Below are positions 14,266 to 19,370 of a stretch of DNA of 19,370 bases, in pieces (the first letter of the stretch is position 1; every line of letters begins with the position of its first letter). Origin of the DNA: JAZSMJ01 sp045535815 (GTDB lineage Bacteria > Bacillota > Clostridia > Oscillospirales > CAG-272); NCBI GenBank assembly GCA_045535815.1, contig JAZSMJ010000048.1, forward strand, positions 1-19,370, given 5' to 3'. The notes below the pieces were generated by a model that saw nothing but the letters and a program-made list of their open reading frames with translations, did no database searches and was not told where the DNA came from. The position numbers and the translations under genes were made by a program.

Positions 14266-14993
14266 TGAAAGCTATAGAGATCAAAGCACTGACAAAGCGA
14301 TATAAAGACGTTGTAGCTGTAGATGAACTGTCTTTGAGTGTAAATGAAGGAGAGCTCTTTTCACTTTTGGGAGTAAACGGTGCAGGAAAAACTACAACAA
14401 TAAAAATGCTTTCTTGTCTTACTGAGCCGACGGAAGGCGATGCTTATCTGATGGGCAAAAGCGTCTGCAAGGATACCACAGAAGTCAAAACACTCATTGC
14501 GGTATCTCCTCAGGAGACTGCAGTAGCCCCGGGACTTTCGGTTTGTGAAAATTTGGAACTGATGTGCGGAGTTCACGGATTTACCAAGGATAAGCGTAGG
14601 TCAAAAATAAATGATCTTACAGAGCTTCTCGGACTTAAAAGCGTAATCGGTAGAAAAGCTGGAAAGCTGTCGGGAGGCTGGAAGAGGCGTCTTAGTATAG
14701 CTATGGCTCTTATTAGTGAGCCTAAGATCCTGTTCCTTGACGAACCGACACTTGGACTTGATGTTATTGCAAGAAGTGATCTTTGGGATATTATTCGTGC
14801 CTTAAAAGGTAAGATTACCATCGTATTAACGACACACTATATGGAGGAAGCAGAGTCACTTTCAGACAGAATTGCAATTATGAAGGATGGTAAGCTTCTT
14901 GTATGCGATACCGCAGACAAGATAAAGGAAATGGCAGGAATAGATGATTTTGAACAGGCTTTTGTTCGTATTGTAAAGGGGGCGGTAAAATGA
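14262..14993 (+). CDS. ABC transporter ATP-binding protein (ABC-2 exporter)
   Basis: The 243-residue ATPase is of the DrrA/NatA/CcmA-like multidrug class. Walker A is at 37-45 (GVNGAGKTT), the Q-loop glutamine at 84, the signature at 136-140 as LSGGW (Trp replacing the usual Gln), Walker B with the catalytic Glu at 156-161 (ILFLDE), the D-loop LGLD, and the H-loop His192 followed by the drug-exporter motif MEEAESLSDRIAIM. It starts at ATG 14262, inside the TetR stop region (a second ATG follows at once), with GGAG five bases before. The permease gene overlaps its stop by four bases. ATPase and permease should form a dimer-of-dimers exporter in the membrane. Substrate is not deducible; NatA-type ion export is the main alternative to drug export. 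Confidence 0.93.
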   Translation: MMKAIEIKALTKRYKDVVAVDELSLSVNEGELFSLLGVNGAGKTTTIKMLSCLTEPTEGDAYLMGKSVCKDTTEVKTLIAVSPQETAVAPGLSVCENLELMCGVHGFTKDKRRSKINDLTELLGLKSVIGRKAGKLSGGWKRRLSIAMALISEPKILFLDEPTLGLDVIARSDLWDIIRALKGKITIVLTTHYMEEAESLSDRIAIMKDGKLLVCDTADKIKEMAGIDDFEQAFVRIVKGAVK

Positions 14994-15721
14994 AAATGCT
15001 CACGTTAGCTAACAGAAACACCAAAGAGATAGTCCGCGATCCCCTGACTGTTTTATTTGGCTTAGGCTTTCCGCTTGTATTGATACTGCTTTTAAGCGCT
15101 ATTCAGTCAAACGTGCCTGTTGCATTGTTCGAAATAGAGCACTTATCTCCCGGAATTGCGGTGTTTGGACTTTCGTTTATGACCCTTTTTTCAGCTACGC
15201 TTATTGCCAAGGACAGAGGAAGCTCACTGCTTCAAAGATTGTATACAACACCTTTGACGCCTGTTGATTTTATACTTGGATACACATTACCAATCGTTCC
15301 GTTTGCCGTTGCACAAAGCATTATTTGCTATATTGTTGCAATTATGCTCGGCCTTGATATTACCGTTAATATTATTTGGGCGATTCTGTTGATCATACCG
15401 ATATCAGTACTTTACATTGCTCTTGGATTGCTTTTTGGAAGCATTCTGAATGATAAACAGGTCGGCGGCATATGCGGAGCATTGCTTACTAATCTTTCCG
15501 CATGGTTATCGGGTACATGGTTCGATCTTGAACTTGTCGGCGGCATATTTAAGAAGGTTGCGAACGCACTCCCATTTGTGCATGCTGTAGAAATAGAGCG
15601 TGCAGTTCTTTCGGGAAGTTTTGCTGATATATTTCCTCACATATGGTGGGTACTCGGATATGCAGTGTTAGCCCTAGCTGTAGCTGTGCTTTTGTTCTTA
15701 CGGCAGATGAAAAAACAATAA
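14990..15721 (+). CDS. ABC-2 type exporter permease
   Basis: The 243-residue membrane subunit has six hydrophobic helices (about residues 20-38, 52-72, 97-120, 128-152, 160-178 and 215-237), as expected for ABC-2 permeases. The family segment LIAKDRGSSLLQRLYTTPLTPVDFILGY is the amphipathic coupling region between helices 2 and 3. A second landmark is GGICGALLTNLSAWLSGTWFDLE, with PFVHAVEIERAVLSG. It begins with the ATGA overlap at the ATPase stop, so translation is coupled and the subunits are made in equal amounts. It exports the substrate of the paired ATPase. A hairpin lies 24 bases behind the stop. Confidence 0.92.
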   Translation: MKMLTLANRNTKEIVRDPLTVLFGLGFPLVLILLLSAIQSNVPVALFEIEHLSPGIAVFGLSFMTLFSATLIAKDRGSSLLQRLYTTPLTPVDFILGYTLPIVPFAVAQSIICYIVAIMLGLDITVNIIWAILLIIPISVLYIALGLLFGSILNDKQVGGICGALLTNLSAWLSGTWFDLELVGGIFKKVANALPFVHAVEIERAVLSGSFADIFPHIWWVLGYAVLALAVAVLLFLRQMKKQ

Positions 15722-15744
15722 TGAATATGTATTAAGAAAAACAC

Positions 15745-15775
15745 TCATCCGATAAATTATCGGATGACGGTTTTA
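15745..15775. terminator. Terminator between exporter operon and GtaA-like gene
   Basis: TCATCCGAT (15745-15753) pairs with ATCGGATGA (15759-15767) around a five-base loop. On the minus strand it runs into GTGTTTTTC, a good terminator for the GtaA-like gene. On the plus strand the T run (cggtttta) is weaker. Confidence 0.75.
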
Positions 15776-17656
15776 TCAGTCAAGCATAAGCTTTATAAAT
15801 AGACCGCCTTGAACGGTGCGGTGGCGGAAGCCGCGCATATCAGAGGTATCACAGTAATACCAGTCGGTCATAGGCGCATAGGTGCGCATGGTGTTGTATG
15901 CACTCCAAAGTGAATCGGTGAGAAGCTCAAAATCCTCTGTTTCAGAGCTGAGTGATGCTGCCCATACGAGCCAGTCGGATTTTGTATACTTTTCTCTTGA
16001 ATCAAGCGGAACACCGTAGGGCAGAAGCTCCTTCTTATAACGATCTATCTCTCCTTCGTAGAATTTATCGGGGAAGAGATAGGTCTTCCATATCTTGTCC
16101 CAAATAGAATTATATTTGAGGCTGAAGGTGTCCGGCTTATCGTATGCAAGGCGGTAGCTACCGTCTGTATTTTCAGCTCGTTCAATCAGAGAATCGGTAT
16201 ATTCCTTCGCTTTTGACATCATAGACTTTGCCTCGTCGTATCTTCCAAGCTTTTCGAGTATACGGCTGTAACCGGCAATTCCCATTATGGCTTTGATTGA
16301 AAGATTTGCGTTATGTGCAAGATGACCGGCAAAATCGTCCGTGCAGAGCTGGTGTTCGGGATCAAGACCGTATTTAATCAGGTATTCGCTCCATTTTTCT
16401 ATGGTATCAAGATATTGCTTTGCAAATTCTGCGCTTCCGTCTGCATCGGATATTGCCGCAAAAAGAATTATCATGTTTCCGCATTCTTCAACCGGCATCT
16501 GATACTCAAGTCTGTTTCCGGCATATACCTGGCCGTTCAAAAGCGGATACTGACCGACGTCGTGAGGTGCAAAATCGTATATCCAATCCGTGCTCTGTGC
16601 GTATCTCATAACAGGACGGAGCATACCCTTTAAAAGCTCAGTATTATATAAAAGGAAGAGAGGAGAGGATGGGTAGGTAACGTCAACAGTTGCCGCACAT
16701 CCGTTAGAGAAGCATTCCTTAGAGATATAGAGATTGTTTCCTTCGGTATCAACTACAAGCTTGTGGGCAGCCATAACCTGTCTGTATGCAAGAAGCAAAA
16801 GCTCTGCGTATTTTTCCGAGCCCTTGGAAATTGCCTCTGATTTTATCATATCGGAGAATTTGTTGCACTTTGCAAGAACGGTATCATAATCAGAAATAGC
16901 TTCTGATATTGCTTCTTCTATCGTCTTGCCATCTTTTTTCCAATAAGCCTTGAGATTATCTCCGAAGTACTGAATGCTTTCTATATCGTCGTACGCAAAT
17001 ACGAAAAGAGCATCATCTTCTACTTTTTTCTCTGCGTATATGAAATATAGATCGAAATCGGAATCGTTATCTACCTCTGCATCGCCTTCAACTCCAAGAT
17101 AGACGTATCCCCAGTCGATGCGAACGTCATCGCCGCTTCTCCAAAGAACACTCTGCTTTCCGTTTCCCATTTTTATAGCCGTAGCGCTCGGTATATCTAC
17201 CTTTCGGCTGTAAGCTCGTCCTTCACCCTTAAGATTAAGACAGAGCTCCTCGCTTACAGCGAATCTGACTCTGATGTCATGATCAGCTCCGTCCAGGCTT
17301 TTGCAGCTTACCTTGCAGTAGGCGACAGGTCTTGAAACGTAGTACAGCTCCGTAATAAGTGTAGGAGACGTGAAGTGAGCCTTGAGCTCTATTACATCGT
17401 TTCTGTATGTAAATATTGTAGAAAAAGCATCGATCTCTGTGGATATAAGCTCCATTGAGCTACCGCATTTATGCTTTTTTCCGATAGGCTTTTTGCCGAA
17501 AAAGTGGTATTTTTCTCCATCGACTGTAACGGTACCCGTCATAGTATTGGGTTTACCTGTCCAATGAACAGGATTTTCAAGAGGGGATCTTTCAGCCCAA
17601 ACAGAGAAATACGGGTCTATATTTATTATTGGTGTAGAACACGGACGCATTTTCAT
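15776..17656 (-). CDS. GtaA-like glutaminase-family protein (DUF4965/DUF1793)
   Basis: The 626-residue soluble protein begins MRPCSTPIINIDPYFSVWAERSPLENPVHWTGKP (the DUF4964-like start) and has a beta-rich N-terminal half (to about 280, DUF5127-like). A six-hairpin helical domain follows, with KYAELLLLAYRQVMAAHKLV, SNGCAATVDVTYPSSPLFLLYNTELLKGMLRPV, FAPHDVGQYPLLNGQ, MPVEECGNMIILFAA and LCTDDFAGHLAHNANLSIKAIMGIAGY (DUF4965, then DUF1793). The family takes its name from fungal secreted glutaminase A. Here there is no signal peptide, so the protein is cytoplasmic. The fold is that of (alpha/alpha)6 glycoside hydrolases, and the divergent AraC regulator suggests a carbohydrate role; glutaminase activity is doubtful. 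ATG at 17656 has AAGGAG nine bases upstream. Confidence 0.88.
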   Translation of the reverse strand: MKMRPCSTPIINIDPYFSVWAERSPLENPVHWTGKPNTMTGTVTVDGEKYHFFGKKPIGKKHKCGSSMELISTEIDAFSTIFTYRNDVIELKAHFTSPTLITELYYVSRPVAYCKVSCKSLDGADHDIRVRFAVSEELCLNLKGEGRAYSRKVDIPSATAIKMGNGKQSVLWRSGDDVRIDWGYVYLGVEGDAEVDNDSDFDLYFIYAEKKVEDDALFVFAYDDIESIQYFGDNLKAYWKKDGKTIEEAISEAISDYDTVLAKCNKFSDMIKSEAISKGSEKYAELLLLAYRQVMAAHKLVVDTEGNNLYISKECFSNGCAATVDVTYPSSPLFLLYNTELLKGMLRPVMRYAQSTDWIYDFAPHDVGQYPLLNGQVYAGNRLEYQMPVEECGNMIILFAAISDADGSAEFAKQYLDTIEKWSEYLIKYGLDPEHQLCTDDFAGHLAHNANLSIKAIMGIAGYSRILEKLGRYDEAKSMMSKAKEYTDSLIERAENTDGSYRLAYDKPDTFSLKYNSIWDKIWKTYLFPDKFYEGEIDRYKKELLPYGVPLDSREKYTKSDWLVWAASLSSETEDFELLTDSLWSAYNTMRTYAPMTDWYYCDTSDMRGFRHRTVQGGLFIKLMLD

Positions 17657-17669
17657 AATAAATTACTCC

Positions 17670-17698
17670 TTGACATTATATTATACTAAAATTATAAT
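17670..17698 (+). promoter_or_regulatory. Promoter of the AraC regulator gene
   Basis: TTGACA (17670-17675), 17 bases, then TATAAT (17693-17698), with a leader of about 50 bases. It shares its -10 region with the opposing promoter of the GtaA-like gene, and its -35 box abuts that gene's ribosome site. Confidence 0.82.
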
Positions 17699-17719
17699 GT
17701 ATTTAATAGGATTATGCAA
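17691..17719 (-). promoter_or_regulatory. Promoter of the GtaA-like gene
   Basis: On the minus strand, TTGCAT (17714-17719), 17 bases, then TATAAT (17691-17696), with a leader of about 30 bases. The two opposing -10 boxes overlap within ATTATAAT (17691-17698). Confidence 0.8.
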
Positions 17720-17754
17720 TGAGTATTTTAATTTAAAAAGTGAGGTTTTTAATT

Positions 17755-18576
17755 TTGTACGAGGATCTTAAAACATTCGTTGACGGTAATGTTGAGGATG
17801 ATCAGGGGAGACCGATATGCGTTTTCCTTTCAGGAGCTTCTTATTGCGATAAAACTTATGAAATCATACGCAGCAAATCACGTTGTTACGTGATAGAATA
17901 CGTTATTGACGGATGCGGCTATATTGAATTTGAAGGTCAAACGCATAAGGTATCAAAGGATATGATATATATCCTTCCAGCAGGAGTGAGGCACCATTAT
18001 TACGCCGATGCGGAACAGCCGTTTGTTAAGATATTTTTAAACGTTGGCGGTACTGCAGTAAAATATCTTGTCGATTCGTTTGATCTTTCCAAAGGGGTCG
18101 TTTTTGAAGGCGAAGGTCTTAAAGAGATATTTGAAAGGATACCACAAATGATGCATTCTGATATGGATGATCAGGCAATGCAGTCGCAGTTCTGTGGAAT
18201 ATTCGTGGAAATTCTGTCAAGGCTTTCTTCAAAGAAAATCGTATCGTCATACAGTAGAGAGGCGATAATTCTGAAGTCGTACCTTGACCAGAACGTGCGC
18301 TCTATAGTATCTGCAAAGGATTTGTCAGATCTGATCTTTCGATCACCTGACTACTGTCAGAAGCTGTTTAATCGGGAGATCGGTATGACACCGTACTCGT
18401 ATCAGCTCAACAATAAAATGAAAATAGCAAAATATCTGATCTCGGATACCAATATGACAATATCTGAAATCGCCGAATATATAGGATATTCCGACACTCA
18501 TTACTTTTCTAATATATTCAAAAAGAAGTGCGGATTCAGACCTATGAGCTATCGTAAAATGAAAAGATCAGAGTAA
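17755..18576 (+). CDS. AraC family transcriptional regulator
   Basis: The 273-residue regulator has an N-terminal cupin sensor domain (residues about 20-110: YVIEYVIDGCGYIEFEGQTHKVSKDMIYILPAGVRHHYYAD) and a C-terminal AraC/XylS double helix-turn-helix (about 175-270). The latter reads SAKDLSDLIFRSPDYCQKLFNREIG, then MTISEIAEYIGYSDTHYFSNIFKKKCGFRPMSYRK, the family signature. I start it at TTG 17755, because GTGAGG at 17740-17745 is then a ribosome site nine bases upstream; a GTG start at 17740 would use that site as the start itself. It is divergent from the GtaA-like gene and probably controls it through the shared promoter region in response to a sugar or similar ligand. Confidence 0.9.
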   Translation: MYEDLKTFVDGNVEDDQGRPICVFLSGASYCDKTYEIIRSKSRCYVIEYVIDGCGYIEFEGQTHKVSKDMIYILPAGVRHHYYADAEQPFVKIFLNVGGTAVKYLVDSFDLSKGVVFEGEGLKEIFERIPQMMHSDMDDQAMQSQFCGIFVEILSRLSSKKIVSSYSREAIILKSYLDQNVRSIVSAKDLSDLIFRSPDYCQKLFNREIGMTPYSYQLNNKMKIAKYLISDTNMTISEIAEYIGYSDTHYFSNIFKKKCGFRPMSYRKMKRSE

Positions 18577-18583
18577 AATATTA

Positions 18584-18811
18584 TTATTGATCCTTGTCAG
18601 TTTTTATTCTTTTTACAGAAAGACTTTTGATCGTTATCTCACTGAAAAAGGGTAGAAGAATTACAGCCAGCACAACTCCAAGGACGAGAAGACGTTTGTC
18701 TGTAAGCGTGTAGATCTTCAATGCATCAAATACAAGCAGTGTCGCTGTCAGCATGGGAATGACAGTCCAGCAGAGTATCTTTAAAATGTCTATGCGTTTT
18801 TTCTTTTCCGG
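18584..18811 (-). pseudogene. 5'-truncated small membrane protein gene
   Basis: The minus strand is open for 75 codons from just inside a TAA at 18812-18814 to a TAA at 18584-18586. It reads PEKKKRIDILKILCWTVIPM, then LTATLLVFDALKIY, LTDKRLLVLGVVLAVILLPF and FSEITIKSLSVKRIKTDKDQ. This is a clear two-helix membrane protein with basic ends, but there is no ATG, GTG or TTG before the internal Met at 18752-18754, which sits within the first helix. I read it as a gene that lost its start. Alternatively a 56-residue product starts at 18754, with no good ribosome site. It converges on the AraC gene with a gap of seven bases. I do not recognise the family. Confidence 0.55.
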
Positions 18812-18825
18812 TTAGTTGTTTTTAC

Positions 18826-19173
18826 TTGACAATTATGTATAACCGACCTTGCTTAAGAAAGATTTTCTCGGGAGAAACGGCTGACCCTCGGATTGATACC
18901 GTTGCCAAATTAGTAGTTGCAATGGGAGGATCGATGGACGAAATAATTGAAGGTAAGAAAGAGACTGAAATAGAAATGAATGCAATTTTAGCAATTAAAG
19001 AAGTTTACGAAGCTCGTATAAAGGATCTGAAGGAAGCATCTGCCAATATTGTTGGTTCTCTCAAAAGGGACAAGAGGTTTTTAGCGACTGCAGTATGTGT
19101 TATAGGTTTAGTTTTTATAACGTTTTTGATGGTCGATGTGTGTATCGGAAGCGTTGGTTGGTTCAGATATTGA
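18826..19173 (+). pseudogene. 5'-truncated XRE regulator with membrane anchor
   Basis: The frame from TTG 18826 gives 115 residues. LRKIFSGETADPRIDTVAKLVVAMGGSMDEIIEG (from about residue 10) is the second half of an XRE/Cro helix-turn-helix domain: the S-G-x-T-x-x-P-x-x-x-T turn and last helix. The first three helices, normally 30-35 residues, are missing, and the upstream frame (FFFPVSCFY...) is unrelated. A coiled-coil-like stretch (about 46-80, MNAILAIKEVYEARIKDLKEA) and one membrane helix (about 86-103) follow. The intact parent was therefore a membrane-tethered XRE regulator. There is no ribosome site at the TTG. A good terminator at 19195-19225 remains. The truncated fragment should not bind DNA on its own. 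Confidence 0.7.
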
Positions 19174-19194
19174 TAGTACATACAAATACAAACG

Positions 19195-19225
19195 GAGTAT
19201 GATCAACAGATCATACTCTTTTTTT
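19195..19225 (+). terminator. Terminator of the XRE fragment
   Basis: GAGTATGATC (19195-19204) pairs perfectly with GATCATACTC (19209-19218) around aaca, followed by seven T. Textbook intrinsic terminator. Confidence 0.92.
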
Positions 19226-19239
19226 GTACAGGTGAGTTA

Positions 19240-19370
19240 TACTATCAAGTGCAACAGCAAAAAAAGATGAAGCCCATATAAATCCATGGTATAATTGTAA
19301 TAACCACAAAACAAAAAACCAAGGAGGAATTATATGAGCTACCACCATTTTAGCATAGAAGAACGCTGTT
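19240..19370 (+). mobile_element. IS30-family insertion sequence, left end
   Basis: The element is recognised from the transposase start at 19334. The stretch tatcaagtgcaaca (19243-19256), between the XRE terminator and the transposase, is a candidate left inverted repeat; the exact outer end is not determined because the right end lies beyond the window. The leader has TATAAT near 19290 and AAGGAGG at 19321-19327. Confidence 0.65.
19334..19370 (+). CDS. IS30-family transposase, first 12 codons
   Basis: ATG at 19334 follows AAGGAGG by six bases. The 12 visible residues, MSYHHFSIEERC, match the conserved start of many IS30-family transposases of Firmicutes (M-S-Y-x-H-F/L-T/S-I-E-E-R-x-x-I/L), where the N-terminus is a helix-turn-helix that binds the terminal repeats. 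The rest lies outside the window, so integrity of the DDE domain cannot be judged. Confidence 0.72.
   Translation, partial: MSYHHFSIEERC

Noticed and set aside
17740..17754. GTG start of the AraC regulator at 17740
   Set aside because: GTGAGG at 17740-17745 is better explained as the ribosome site for the TTG at 17755.
1..19370. CRISPR arrays, tandem repeats, rRNA, phage structural genes, toxin-antitoxin pairs
   Set aside because: None were seen; the inverted repeats found are short and explained by terminators or operators.

Overview
The window looks like chromosome from a low-to-moderate G+C anaerobic Firmicute of the Clostridia (gut Oscillospirales/Lachnospirales type). The basis is consensus sigma-A promoters (TTGNNN-17-TATAAT), strong AGGAGG ribosome sites, many short U-tailed hairpins, short mixed-strand operons and the families present. 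The species cannot be named from the sequence.

Left edge (1-660). The C-terminal end of a YhbS-type acetyltransferase is followed by a 45-base 3' half of tRNA-Pro(UGG), anticodon loop to CCA, with no 5' half and with a strong terminator behind it. This is the scar expected at the distal end of an element integrated in a tRNA gene, with the element to the left. Next (802-2848, minus strand) is a decayed sugar or polyol operon. An intact ribulokinase-like FGGY kinase is preceded by two unlisted gene remnants: a ribulose-phosphate 3-epimerase-family remnant and a GatD/sorbitol-dehydrogenase-like zinc alcohol dehydrogenase remnant. Both carry in-frame stops and deletions.

Middle (3012-10415). 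There is an ICMT/PEMT-like membrane methyltransferase; a three-gene minus-strand unit (two-helix membrane protein, TetR regulator, multi-pass membrane protein); a YdcF/DUF218 protein whose promoter suggests a leaderless mRNA; a MalY/PatB C-S lyase with a RimJ/RimL-type acetyltransferase one base behind it; a short-chain dehydrogenase; a DUF6512 membrane protein; and a UPF0316 (DUF5698/DUF2179) protein.

Right (10677-17656). A SulP anion transporter with STAS domain is followed by alanine dehydrogenase, whose own consensus promoter overlaps the end of sulP. Then comes a TetR / ABC ATPase / ABC-2 permease operon with ATGA overlaps, under a promoter covered by a 34-bp imperfect palindrome, so it is a probable self-regulated exporter. 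A large cytoplasmic GtaA-like (DUF4965/DUF1793) protein is divergent from an AraC regulator, and the two promoters share one -10 box.

Right edge (18577-19370). Two divergent gene remnants, a small membrane protein and a membrane-anchored XRE regulator, both lack their 5' ends at the same place, which suggests a deletion scar. The window closes inside an IS30-family insertion sequence. No CRISPR array, defence island or clearly new multi-gene system was seen. The notable signals are genome decay, recombination scars and regulatory architecture.
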